From positions 1-64,000 of the forward strand of contig NZ_PNOR01000017.1 in the NCBI RefSeq assembly GCF_002869765.1: 64,000 nucleotides of DNA. Direction: 5' to 3'. The notes under the pieces are model-generated. The model saw only the letters and a program-made list of their open reading frames with translations, was not told where the DNA came from and did not search any database. Each line of letters begins with the position of its first letter. The stretch's first letter is position 1. This document shows, in pieces, positions 7,424 through 16,794 of this stretch. Position numbers and translations under genes: made by a program. Origin of the DNA: Deinococcus planocerae. Its GTDB lineage: Bacteria; Deinococcota; Deinococci; Deinococcales; Deinococcaceae.

Positions 7424-8369
7424 ACGCGGCAAGCTCGCCGGGCGGCGCGGCAGCGTCGGTCAGTCGGCCACCCCGATCACCGTGGACACCGCGCACCTCG
7501 AACGCGTGCCGCAGACGGTCCTCGACGCCCCCGAGGATGTGGTCGCCTTCTGGATTCCGGTGGATGACGTGCGCCCCAGCCCCTTCCAGTACCGCTACCA
7601 CGTCGACGAGGGGCGCCTCCAGGCCCTGATGGGCAGCATCGCCGCGCGTGAGCTGTACCAGCCCATCACGGTGCGCCCGCTCCAGGCCGGGGTCTACGAG
7701 GTGGTGCTCGGCCACCGCCGTCTGGAAGCCTTCAAGCGGCTGGGGCGGGGGGCGATCCCGGCCATCGTCCGCGAGTACGGCGACGCCGAGGCCATTCGCG
7801 CCCTGCTCGACGAGAACCTTAAGCGGGCCGACGTCAACCTCTTCGAGCAGACCGAAGGGGTCGTGCGCCTGCTGAGCCTCGAACTCGGCCTCGTCGGCGA
7901 GCCCGTCGCCGCCGTTCGCCGCCTGCTGGAAGAGATGCGCGCGGTCAAACGTTCGGGGCTTGCCCTCCAGGAACCCGGCCACATCGGGGCGGCGAGAATC
8001 ATCGAGGACGTGACCGGCATGTCCTGGGAGTCCTTCCTGACCAACCGCCTCTCGGTCTACCGCCTGCCCGCGCCGCTTCAGGAGAAGGTTCGCCGGGGAA
8101 TGCCGTACTCGCTCGCCGTGGCGACCGGGCGGCTGACCCCGGCCCTCCAGGGCCAGGCCCTGGCCTTCCTGGAGCACGAGGGAGGCGGCTGGCGCTCGCG
8201 CGAGGAGTTCAAGGCGTGGCTGGCCGGGCACCAGACCCCCGCCGCCCGGCGGCCCGACAGCCTCCGCCTCCAGCAGCTCGCCCGGTCGCTCGATCACAAG
8301 GAGTTGCGCGGGGAGCAGGCCGTCAGAGTCACCGCGCTGCTCGACGAACTCGAGCAGCTCCTGGCCTGA
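7413..8369 (+). CDS. parB: ParB/Spo0J-type centromere-binding protein
   Basis: 318 residues from a GTG at 7413, with AGGAGG just upstream inside the end of parA, so the two are translationally coupled. The N-terminal ParB/Srx-type CTP-binding domain shows IPVDDVRPSPFQYR and the GHRR motif at 100-103; a helical HTH region (GMSWESFLTNRLSVYRLP) and a C-terminal dimerisation helix follow. It should load at a parS-like site and spread, with ParA driving segregation. Its usual length and the operon with parA make the call firm. A perfect 28-bp palindrome begins directly after its stop and is a candidate binding site or terminator. Confidence 0.9.
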   Translation: MSSKRGKLAGRRGSVGQSATPITVDTAHLERVPQTVLDAPEDVVAFWIPVDDVRPSPFQYRYHVDEGRLQALMGSIAARELYQPITVRPLQAGVYEVVLGHRRLEAFKRLGRGAIPAIVREYGDAEAIRALLDENLKRADVNLFEQTEGVVRLLSLELGLVGEPVAAVRRLLEEMRAVKRSGLALQEPGHIGAARIIEDVTGMSWESFLTNRLSVYRLPAPLQEKVRRGMPYSLAVATGRLTPALQGQALAFLEHEGGGWRSREEFKAWLAGHQTPAARRPDSLRLQQLARSLDHKELRGEQAVRVTALLDELEQLLA

Positions 8370-8397
8370 GGGTCTGGAATACCGGTATTCCAGACCC
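8370..8397. repeat. Perfect 28-bp palindrome abutting the parB stop
   Basis: GGGTCTGGAATACC followed directly by its exact reverse complement. There is no loop and no T-run on either side, so it is not a typical intrinsic terminator, although a strong cruciform or bidirectional terminator is possible. A parS-like ParB site is the other reading. Confidence 0.6.
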
Positions 8398-8438
8398 GGA
8401 CCGGACGGGTCGCCTGAGCGGGCGCCAGACCTCGGCGG

Positions 8439-9627
8439 TTACCAGCCCGCGTACCGGGCACGGTAGGCCTCGTAGGCCGCCTGCTCGACGGGCCCGACGA
8501 AGGGGAGGAGTTCCTTTTCCAGCCGTGCCGCCCGCATGGCGTCCAGCGTCACCCCCGGGGGCGTCGGGTGGGCCTGGACGACGGCGATCCGTTCGGCGGT
8601 GGGTGGATGGGTGGCGTCGAGCCGGGTGCTTCTCGGCGGCGGTCTCGTCGCGGCGCCCCTGCCTGCGGGTCTCGGGCATCGTGGCCCAGATGTGGCGCAG
8701 TTCGAGGAAGGCGTTGGGGCGCTCGGGCTGGTGCCGCTGCTTGTGCAGGGCACTCTCCAGCGAGTCGGTGAGGTGCAGGTGGTCGAGCAGGCTGGTCGTG
8801 GCCGCACTTCCCGCGACCCTGGAAGCGAGCAGGTCCGCCCGGAACTCGGCCCGCTGCTGGTCCCCGCCCACCAGCGAGAGCAGGAGGTGGTAGAGCCCGA
8901 GGGGAATCAGGGAGAACACCCGCATGGTTCCCTGCGCGAAGGCTTGCAGGAGGTCGCTGCTCGCCGTCATCAGGCCGTCAGGGGTGAGCACGCTGACCGC
9001 GTGGCCCAGCACGTTCAGGGCGAGCCCGACCACGCCGCCCCGCGTGGGGTCGCCGTTGCGCTCGTGGGCGAGTTCGTGGGCGATGATGGCGACCCGTTCC
9101 TGCGGCGGCAGCGCGTACAGCAGGGGCAGGCCGAGCCCGAGGGTAGACCGGGGCGGGAAGCCGCTGCGGCCCATGAAGGCGTTCACCTCGCCGTCCACCG
9201 TCACCCGGGCGGGGGGTGGCACGTCCAGCGCCGCCGCGACTTCCCGGATCAGGCGGTGCAGCTCGGGCGCCTGTGCCTCCTTGACCTCCCAGCCGGGAAG
9301 CCGGGGGAAGCGGGGCCGGGCCTGCACGGCGAAGAGCAGCAGGGTCAGGGAGCCCAGCCCCTGGAAGAAGCGGAGGATGGGGCTGCTCTCCGGCGCGGTG
9401 CCGAACAGTGGGGCGAGGGCGAGCCAACCCAGCCACAGACTTAGAAGGGTCATGCCGGTGTATCCCGTGAGAATCAGGGCGGCGAGCGTGAGGGCGAGGG
9501 CGCGGCGGGAGGAGCGGCGGGGGTCCGGGGAACGCAGGAAGGCGTCGCGTGTCTGGGCGGCCTCGCGGTCGGAGAGGCGTTGCCACGCGCTCAGGGTAGC
9601 CGAGCCCTCCCCCAGCTCGGGCCGCAA
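8439..9627 (-). pseudogene. M48 family zinc metalloprotease, frameshifted
   Basis: An HtpX/M48-type membrane protease. Visible parts are two or three membrane segments (ALALTLAALILTGYTGMTLL and following), the catalytic HELAHERNGD (HExxH), further hydrophobic segments, and a C-terminus RLDATHPPTAERIAVVQAHP characteristic of the family. These parts lie in two frames: the N-terminal frame runs through ETAAEKH, then one extra base in the GGG at 8624-8626 shifts the frame, and the true C-terminus continues to the stop at 8439. Removing one G restores a single protein of about 395 residues. The start is uncertain; TTG at 9627 is used, and an ATG at 9729 would add an implausible leader. It may be a real pseudogene or a homopolymer error. 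Confidence 0.75.
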
Positions 9628-9855
9628 GTTGGGAGGAGACGGCGGGCGGCAAAGACGCTCATATCCGGAGAGCAGACGTGCTCTATGCGGACCAGAGCAA
9701 AGGCTCCTGCCACTGGGAACAACGGCCATCCGCGTTACTGCATGCCGTTCCCTCGTGACGGGCTGTATCGGGCGCGTGTCCGATTGCCATCTTGCGGCAT
9801 CAGGTTGGACTGGCGTCCCTCTCTTCGCCTGGGACTGTCCGGTGTCGAGGTAGGG

Positions 9856-11115
9856 TCAGTCGTTGGCCTGGGGGCGGGTCTGCGTCCCGAATTGCACGCC
9901 CCGCCCCCGCAGCCCGGCGAGGCTCAGCAGAATGCTCAGGGCCCCGAGCGCCAGGGTGACGAGGGCCATGCCCGGGCCGCCGATGCCCGCCCCGAGCGGC
10001 ACGCCCAGCGCGGCGAGCTACTTGCCTACCGTGAAGGTCTGCCCGCTCACCGCGAGGTAGGCGCCTCGCCGGTCCACGGGCACCATGTCGGCGAGCAGAG
10101 TCTGACGGGTCGGGACGTAGAGCAGCTCCCCGAGGCTGAGCAGAACGCTCGCGGCGATCAGGACCGGAAGGCTCAGGCTGGCATTCAGCACCGCGAAGCC
10201 CGCGGCGAACAGCGCGAAGCCCACGGCCATCAGCCGCGTCAGGTCGCGTCCCTTCACCCAGGTGCTGACCGGCACGGTGAGGGCCACGATCATCACCGTG
10301 TTCACCGCCGTCAGGACGCTCATCGCCTGCACACCGTCCAGCCGCACGCCGAGGGCCGTCTGTGGTTGGAAGAGGTGCGCGAGGTGGACCGGGATGAAGT
10401 TGCCCCGCCCGAACTCGATGGTCATCAGCAAGACGAAGCCGACGAGGAAGAGCAGGAAGGCCCGGTCCCCCACGACCTGCGCGTAGCTGCGGGCGAGGGG
10501 CGCCAGGCCCATCTACCGACGAACCTCCGCCCGGGTGGGGCGCGGGCCGCCGAGCGTCTCCGTCATCCGCGACCAGGCGAGGAACAGGGTGAGACACGAC
10601 ATGGCACACAATCCCGCGAGGAGGGCCGGGAAATGGTCGCGGTACAGCCACCCGCCGAGCAGCGTGCCGATCAGGAGGCTGGCGTTGATCGCCCAGTAGT
10701 TCACCGCGTACATGAAGGTGCGCGTCTCGGGCGTGCTGACGTCCACCAGCATCGCCTCCGCCGCCGGGTTGATCAGCCCGCTCGACACGTTGATCAGGGC
10801 GAGGGCGGCGAAAGTGACCCACGGCAGCGGCGTCACCACGTTGGCCGCGAGAAGCACGAGGAAGGCGGCGAGCTTGAGGCCCTCCCCGGCGAGAAGGGTA
10901 CGGCGGCGTCCCCAGGCGTCCGCCAGCCCGCCGCCCCAGAGCCCCGCCACGAACTGCACGCCGACAAGCGCGGCGAGGAGGATGCCCGCGAGCGCCGGGC
11001 CGAGGTGTTCGGTGAAGTAGATCGCCATGAACGGGAACACCGCCCCGCCCACCATGCGGGCCAGAAACGAGTTGACGATCCGGACGCGGACGTTGGGGTG
11101 CAGTTGCCGCCACAT
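9856..11115 (-). pseudogene. MFS efflux transporter interrupted by two in-frame TAG codons
   Basis: From ATG 11115 one continuous frame of about 419 codons ends at TGA 9856. It contains two internal stops, both TAG, at 10513-10515 and 10018-10020. The three pieces align as one twelve-segment MFS protein: FLARMVGGAVFPFMAIYFTE and GLADAWGRRRTLLAGE at the start, then SVLTAVNTVMIVALTVPVS, and finally GMALVTLALGALSILLSLAG. No frameshift is present. Both stops could come from CAG by C-to-T change. The neighbour is a divergent SgrR-like regulator; in enterobacteria sgrR is divergent to the sugar-efflux MFS gene setA region, so a regulator-exporter pair is likely. Non-functional unless amber codons are read through. 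Confidence 0.75.
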
Positions 11116-11171
11116 CGCCCGCCAGTCTGGGGGAGGGCGAAAGGGGAAAAAAGAGCCACAAGGGGGGGAAG

Positions 11172-12915
11172 ATGACCCCTTTTCCCGGTCTCGACTGGCC
11201 GTACCTGGAGGTGCGGGCGGCCCTGCACAGGCGCGACGGGGTGCGGGCCCGACACGCCGTCACCCTGGAGGAGCTGACCCGCTGGTGGTCGTGCAGCGCC
11301 AAGACGGCCAAGCGGCACCTCGCACGGCTTCAGGGGGAGGGGCGGCTGGGCTACACGCCGGGCCGTGGGCGGGGCAACACCTCGCGGCTCGTCTTCCCGG
11401 GTGACCTGCAAGCGGAACTCGCCGACCTGACGGAGCGCCTCGCCCGGACCGGGGACGCGGGGAGCCTCGCCCGCCTCTCCCGGCTGCCCTTTCCGCGCGC
11501 GTGGGTGCTCACCGACGCCACCCGCAGCGTCTTCGGGCTGAGCGGCACGCCCGCCGGGGTGGACCGGTTGCGCACGGTGCTCACCCGTGACCTCACCAGC
11601 CTCGACCCCCTGCACGCGAGCGCGACGGCGGAGGCGCACCTCCTCGCCCAGGTCCTCGATCCCCTCACCCGCTTCGACCCGGAGACGTGGACCCTGCACC
11701 CCACCTCGCCCACCACTGGAGCGCCTCGCCGGACGGGCTCGGCGGACCTTCCACCTGCGCAAGGGCGTGGCCTTCCACCACGGGCGCACCCTGGACGCCG
11801 GGGACGTGGTGTTCACGCTCGAACGGCTGAGGCGCGGGGCTCCCTGGTTCCTGCCCGACCTGGCCGGGGTGGAGGCGGCTACTCCCTTCACCGTGCGGCT
11901 GCACCTGACCCGGCCCGACGCCTTCTTGCCCCGGCGGCTGGCGGACACCCAGGCGCTGATCCTCCCGCGCGACGTGCCCTTCGACGAGGCCCGCCCGGTG
12001 GGGACGGGGGCCTTTCGCTGGACGCCGCTGGAGGGCGGCTTTCGCCTCACCGCCTTCGACGCGCACTTCGCGGGGCGGCCCCTGATCGACGAGGTGGAGC
12101 TGTACCGGGTGGCGGGCGCCGAGCCCCACTACGGGGTGGATGGTGCGCCCCACGCCTCGGTGCCGGGCTGGCAGGCGGAGGTCGGCGTGCAGTTCCTGAT
12201 CTGGAACGGGCACCGCCCCGCCGCCGCGAACGAGGCCCTGCGCCGGGGGCTGTGCGAGCTGCACGACGTAACGGCCTTCTGGCGGGAGACGGGCCGCGAG
12301 GAGCCCCTGCTGCCCGCCACCTCCTTCTTCCCGCGCCGAAGTGCCCGGCGGCCCCCGCGTGTCCGTTCGGAGGACCGCGCCGCTGGCCTGCTGCGCGAGG
12401 CCGCCCACGACGGGCCGCCCCTGAGGCTCTGGGCCATCGACCTTCCCGGCGCCCTCGCGGAGGCGCGCTGGCTGGCGGACCGCGCCGCGCGGCACGGGCT
12501 CGCGGTGGAGGTCTGCCCCTACCCGCTCACCGCCACCCCCGACCACTCCGACGACGCCGACCTCGTGATGCTGGGTGAGGTCGCCGGGGCCGACGAGCAC
12601 CTCTCCTTCTGGACGGCGATGCGGCAGCCCGAGCTGCTCTTCCGCCGCCTGCTGCCCCGCGCGGTGCGGTCGGAGGTCGACGCGGAGCTGGACGCTTACC
12701 GCCACGCCCAATCGTTCGAGGAACACGAGGCCGTCCTCGACCGGGTGGAGGCGCTCCTCCTCGGGGGCGGGCACGTGAACCTCACCCACCACCGGGTCAA
12801 GCGCCGGACGCTGCACCCGCTCATCCGGGACGTTCACCCCGACGCGTATGGACGCATCAACCTCAAAAAGCTCTGGGTGGGGGAGGGCCCGGTCCCCACG
12901 GCGGACGGGGACTGA
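11172..12915 (+). pseudogene. SgrR-like regulator (HTH plus solute-binding domain), two frameshifts
   Basis: Starts at ATG 11172 with AAGGGGGGAAG upstream. Residues 1-75 are a winged-helix domain (LEELTRWWSCSAKTAKRHLA) and the rest is an SBP_bac_5-like domain, with DLTSLDPLHASATAEAHLLA, FHLRKGVAFHHGRTLDAGDV and VGTGAFRWTPLEGG, the SgrR plan. The central part changes frame twice: near 11698-11704 (a C-run apparently one base short, LHP to HLAHHWSASPDG) and near 11741-11746 (to TFHLRKG). Restoring one base at each point gives a protein of about 581 residues. It is divergent to the MFS gene, which it probably controls in response to a sugar or sugar phosphate. Decay or sequencing error cannot be separated here. 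Confidence 0.72.
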
Positions 12916-13051
12916 GGTTCTTAGTCATCTGCCGTGACCCAGGGCGTGGGTCGTGGCCCGGAAGCATACCCACCCCACCGGATGGGGCGGACCGCCGGAC
13001 AGGGGCAGGGAAGGAGACGTGACAGACCTTTGGGGACGGGGCTGAAAAGAT

Positions 13052-13076
13052 TCGCCCCCGCCCGCATTCGGGGCGA
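13052..13076 (-). terminator. Rho-independent terminator of the subtilase gene
   Basis: TCGCCCC (13052-13058) pairs with GGGGCGA (13070-13076); on the minus strand a TCTTTTC run follows the stem. It lies about 30 bp past the stop of the subtilase gene. Confidence 0.55.
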
Positions 13077-13107
13077 GGGGCGTTTATGGGGCGGCGCGTT
13101 CCCGGGC

Positions 13108-15048
13108 TCAGCGGGACCCGGTGTGGCCCTCTGCCGCCGCGGTCAGGGCGGCGAGCGGGCCGGACGAGCGGGCGGCTTTGGCGGCCTGCCCAGAGGCCCG
13201 GTAGGGTTTGAGGTCGATGTCGATGCCGATGATCTTGCGCGAAACGTTGTCGACGGTCACGTCGACGGTGTTGTTCAGCGCGTCGTAGTACACGCCGAAG
13301 GGCTCGCCCTCGTCGACCTCCTCGTCGCCGTCGAGGTCCTGCCACGCGGCCACGTTGTAGCGGCCCGGCTCCAGCCCGTCGAGCGTGTAGCTCTTGCGCA
13401 ACGTCTCCTGGTCCACCAGGGCGAGGTGGCTGCGGCCCTCGTCGTAGCCGCTCGGCAGGCGGTAGAGGGCCGCGACGATGGTCTGGACCTGGCCCACGGG
13501 GGTGGGAGTCGGCGCCGGGGTCGGCGTGGGGGTGGGCGTGGGTGTGCCGCCCGAGGTGCCCAGGGCCGCCGCCGCGTTCACGAGTCCCGCGCCGCACCCG
13601 CCGGAGACGCCGCAGTCGGCGCTACTCAGCGGCGTGCTCGTGGCCTTGAGGCGGGCCAGGGCCTGCGCCGTCGTCAGGCCGGGCTGCTCGCCCTTCATCA
13701 GCGCCACCAGCCCGGCGACGTGGGGCGAGGCCATCGAGGTTCCCTCCATGATGCCGTAGGTCGCCACCTTGTTCCCGCCCTCGTCCGTGTCTGCGACGGT
13801 GCTGAGGATGCCGCCCGGGATCTTGCGCCCGCCGATCTCGAGCAGCAGCTCGGTGTTGCCGCCCGGCGCCATCACGTCGATGCGCGCGCCGTAGTTGGAG
13901 TAGGGCGCCCGTTTGCCGTCGGGGCCCGTCGCCCCCACCGTGATCACGCCGGGGCAGGCCGCCGGGGCGAAGCCGCCCGCGTCCACGTCGTCGTTGCCCG
14001 CCGCCACCACGACGATGGCGCCCGCCTGCGCGATGGCCCCGAACACGTCCTGCTCGGCCTGGCTGCACGCGCGCTTGCCGCCCAGGCTGAGGTTGAGGAC
14101 CTTCGCCGGGTTGGGGTTGGCGGGCAGGCCCTCGATCTGGCCGCCCGCCGCCCAGTAGGTGCCGATCAGGATGTCGTCGAGGGTGCCGCCCCCCGAGGTG
14201 CCCAGCACGCGGATCGGCAAGATCTTCGCGCCCCAGCTCACGCCCGAGATCCCGGCGCCGTTGTTGCTCGCGGCGGCGATGGTCCCCGCCACGTGCGAGC
14301 CGTGGTACCCGGTGTCCCCGCCCTCGTCGGTGGGGTCGAGGTCGGCCCCGTCGCCGTCCCCGGAGTCCTGCACGTCCTGCACCATGTCGAGGCCCGGCAG
14401 GATGCGGCCCGCGAGGTCGGGGTGGTTGACAATTCCCGTGTCCACCACCGCCACGGTGACCGCCTTGCCGGTGGTTTGATCCCACGCCGCCGGGAGCCGC
14501 ATCGCCTGCGCGTCCCACTGGAGCGGGAAGTAGGTGTCGTTGGGGGTGCGCAGGGCGTGCATGTGGTAGTTGGGCTGCGCGTACTCCACGTCCGCGCGGG
14601 CCGCCAGCCCCCGGAGGACGGCCTGTGCGTCCACCCCCGCCCCCGCGCTCACCCGGTACAGCCCCAGGCCGGGCAGCCCCAGCGAACGCTCCAGCCGCAG
14701 CGAGGTGTCCCCCACCCGCAGGGTGGCGAGGGCCTGCGCGCTCAGGGTCCCGCGCCGCCGCACGATGAATTCCCCGGGAATGGAGCCGTCGGCGGCCACC
14801 CCGCGCGCCTCCCGCTTGGCCTGCACCGCCGCCGGGTCCGTCCACCACGAGCGCGAGTCGGCCCACCCGGAGGAGTCCGCCGCGGAGGCCGCCCCCGTCC
14901 GCGCCGACGAGCCGATGGCCCCCGGCGGCGAGATGATGCCCGAGACCGAGCTGACCGCCTGGTTGGGCGTCCCGCCGCCCCCACCCCCGCACGCCGAGAG
15001 AAGGACGGTCAGGCCAAGTACCGGGACTGCCTTGAGATTCACACGCAT
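13108..15048 (-). CDS. Lipoprotein subtilisin-like serine protease (S8 family)
   Basis: 646 residues. A lipoprotein signal ends in LSAC with Cys20, followed by a Gly-rich tether. Residues ~85-165 are a propeptide-like inhibitor segment, then the S8 domain with Asp203 (VAVVDTGIVNHPD), His249 (GYHGSHVAGT), oxyanion Asn352 (AAGND) and Ser438 (GTSMASPHVAG). After a (Thr-Pro)n linker near 508-528 comes a ~115-residue beta domain containing the acidic DLDGDEEVDEGEPFG, probably calcium-binding. It should be anchored outside the cytoplasmic membrane and degrade extracellular protein. It is followed by a terminator at 13052-13076 and preceded by two lipoprotein genes on the same strand. All catalytic residues are intact. 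Confidence 0.93.
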   Translation of the reverse strand: MRVNLKAVPVLGLTVLLSACGGGGGGTPNQAVSSVSGIISPPGAIGSSARTGAASAADSSGWADSRSWWTDPAAVQAKREARGVAADGSIPGEFIVRRRGTLSAQALATLRVGDTSLRLERSLGLPGLGLYRVSAGAGVDAQAVLRGLAARADVEYAQPNYHMHALRTPNDTYFPLQWDAQAMRLPAAWDQTTGKAVTVAVVDTGIVNHPDLAGRILPGLDMVQDVQDSGDGDGADLDPTDEGGDTGYHGSHVAGTIAAASNNGAGISGVSWGAKILPIRVLGTSGGGTLDDILIGTYWAAGGQIEGLPANPNPAKVLNLSLGGKRACSQAEQDVFGAIAQAGAIVVVAAGNDDVDAGGFAPAACPGVITVGATGPDGKRAPYSNYGARIDVMAPGGNTELLLEIGGRKIPGGILSTVADTDEGGNKVATYGIMEGTSMASPHVAGLVALMKGEQPGLTTAQALARLKATSTPLSSADCGVSGGCGAGLVNAAAALGTSGGTPTPTPTPTPAPTPTPVGQVQTIVAALYRLPSGYDEGRSHLALVDQETLRKSYTLDGLEPGRYNVAAWQDLDGDEEVDEGEPFGVYYDALNNTVDVTVDNVSRKIIGIDIDLKPYRASGQAAKAARSSGPLAALTAAAEGHTGSR

Positions 15049-15109
15049 CTGGACTTCCTTTCGGGAGGAACGGGACGGAGCGGCGACATGGACCAGAAAT
15101 GAGAGATTC

Positions 15110-15538
15110 TTAACGGTTACCTTGACACACCGACTCCCCGATTTCCATCTCCGGGGCCGGGTCGCCGAGGTTTTCCCCGAAGCGCAGGACGGGGGCGCCG
15201 TCCTCCAGGCGCTCGAAGGCCGCCTGTACCCCGTCGAGGGAACCCTGCCGGAACCTCACCCGCCCGCTCGCGGCGGCGTAGGTGTACGACCCGCCCCCCG
15301 GATAGGAGGCGGCCACGTAGGTGTTGCCCGCCCCCAGCGTGACGGTGCCGAGGACGCTGGGAACGTAGGTGGGCAGGCCGCCGTTCAGGGTCAGGAGCAG
15401 GCAGGAGTACGCGCCCGTCGGGGGTCCGTCCGGTGTGGGCTGGGAGGGTGTGGAGCCGCCGGGCGTGGGCGACCCGCACCCGGCGAGGAGGGCGGCGAGG
15501 GGCAGGCAGAGGGCGAGGAGGGAGGCGCGGGCCCTCAC
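15110..15538 (-). CDS. Small lipoprotein of unknown function
   Basis: 142 residues from a GTG at 15538 whose GTGA overlaps the stop of the upstream beta-helix lipoprotein gene. The N-terminus is a clear lipoprotein signal (LLALCLPLAALLAGC), followed by a Pro/Ser/Thr tether and about 100 residues of mostly beta-strand pattern (GTVTLGAGNTYVAASYPGGG). Two cysteines remain in the mature domain, one near the C-terminus (GESVCQGN), possibly a disulfide. No family is recognised. Coupling to the beta-helix gene suggests a shared role at the cell surface. The start is supported by the signal peptide; TTG/ATG alternatives are absent. Confidence 0.7.
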   Translation of the reverse strand: MRARASLLALCLPLAALLAGCGSPTPGGSTPSQPTPDGPPTGAYSCLLLTLNGGLPTYVPSVLGTVTLGAGNTYVAASYPGGGSYTYAAASGRVRFRQGSLDGVQAAFERLEDGAPVLRFGENLGDPAPEMEIGESVCQGNR

Positions 15539-16794
15539 TCACACTCCAGGTTGACGTTGCCCTGCGCGTTGTTCTCGTAGGTCATGCCGGGGCCGATGTC
15601 CACGGTGGCGTAGGCGTTCCCGAAGTCGATGCTGTCCAGGCACACGCCCCAGCCGCTGCTCCCGGCGAGGTGGCTGTCGGAGATGTTAAGAGAAGAGCCG
15701 TTGCCGACGTACACGTTGGCGCCCTTGCCCCCGCCGCCGGAGAGCACGCGGACATGCTTCATCACATTCTCGTCGTAGCGCGAGTAGAAGAAATCGATCC
15801 CGTCCCAGGAGCCCCGCTCGGCCTGCTCGCCGCGGAACACGATGGGCGCCTGCGGGGTGCCGACCGCCCGCAGCGCCCCGCCGTGGACGTTGAAGGTGGC
15901 CCCCGCCTCCATCACCACCTCGACGCCCGGCTCGACCGTGAGCAGGCCGCCCTTGAAGTACAGGGCGATGCTCACGTAGTAGGGGATGTTGAGCTTGTGC
16001 CAGGTCGTGTCGTCGTACACGTCGTCCCAGTCGACCTTCACGTAGGGCACGCCGTTGGGTAGGCCTCGGCTCTGGCCCAGGTAGTCGCTGCCCGCGTCGA
16101 GCACGCTCGTCTGCTGGGCACTCACCCGCAGGCCGAAGCCCACGTTGTCGTAAAAGACGTTGTTCGCGAATTCGCTGATGTAGAGCCGGTTGACGCCGCT
16201 GATCGTCATGCCGTTGGCGTAGCTGCCGGAGACGGTGTTGTTCCGGAAGGCCAGCGTGCCGTCGATTCCGCTCACGGCGGCGTAGTTCTTGAGGTAGCCC
16301 GTCTGCCCGGCGCTCTCGATGTCGGTGTACTCGATGCGGCTGGGGCGCGCGCCGTTGAAGGAGAGGCCGTCCCAGTACCCCTTGGTCTTGTTCAGGCCCT
16401 CCAGCCGGATGCGCGCGGTCGGGGTGCCCACCGCCTCCAGCATTCCCCCGTCGGAGATGTACATCTCGGCGTCCTGCCCGAACCGGATCACGGTGCCCGG
16501 GTCGATCTTCAGCGCCGAGGTCACGTTGATGTACCCCTGGATCAGGTAGTCGCAGGCGGCGGACGTGTTCTCGAGGCGGGTCGGGACCGGCACGTTCAGG
16601 GGCGAGATCGTCTTGGCACAGGCTCCCGGCGTGGGCGTCGGCGCCGGGCTGGGTGCGGGTGACGGGCTGGGTGCCGGGCCCGGGGCGGGCGTCGGGTCGG
16701 GGCTCGGCGTGGGGGTGCCTCCGCCGGAAGGCCCCCCACCGCAGGCGGTCAGCACCAGTGTGAGCAGGGCCAGGCGTTGTAAGGGTACGGCCAT
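15535..16794 (-). CDS. Lipoprotein with right-handed parallel beta-helix
   Basis: 419 residues from the second of two adjacent ATGs (16794; the first at 16797 sits too close to the GGAGG). The signal ends LVLTAC, followed by a long Pro-rich linker (PSPDPTPAPGPAPSPSPAPS) and then repeated short strands with the cadence of a pectate-lyase-like beta-helix: IDPGTVIRFGQDAEMYISDG, LRAVGTPQAPIVFRG, SLNISDSHLAG. Similar two-block arrangement ('pays to put a value before each GTPxAxIxxxG') recurs at residues ~115-135 and ~285-310. Such proteins bind or cleave polysaccharide at the surface; no catalytic residues can be assigned. It is the first gene of a three-gene lipoprotein run ending with the subtilase. 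Confidence 0.75.
   Translation of the reverse strand: MAVPLQRLALLTLVLTACGGGPSGGGTPTPSPDPTPAPGPAPSPSPAPSPAPTPTPGACAKTISPLNVPVPTRLENTSAACDYLIQGYINVTSALKIDPGTVIRFGQDAEMYISDGGMLEAVGTPTARIRLEGLNKTKGYWDGLSFNGARPSRIEYTDIESAGQTGYLKNYAAVSGIDGTLAFRNNTVSGSYANGMTISGVNRLYISEFANNVFYDNVGFGLRVSAQQTSVLDAGSDYLGQSRGLPNGVPYVKVDWDDVYDDTTWHKLNIPYYVSIALYFKGGLLTVEPGVEVVMEAGATFNVHGGALRAVGTPQAPIVFRGEQAERGSWDGIDFFYSRYDENVMKHVRVLSGGGGKGANVYVGNGSSLNISDSHLAGSSGWGVCLDSIDFGNAYATVDIGPGMTYENNAQGNVNLECE

Noticed and set aside
10513..10515. Pyrrolysine-type recoding of the TAG codons in the MFS gene
   Set aside because: No pyl genes or matching tRNA are visible, and simple nonsense mutation explains the data; kept only as a remote option in the finding.
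14153..14483. Plus-strand frames inside the subtilase gene
   Set aside because: Antisense shadows with skewed amino-acid content, as expected opposite a high-GC gene.
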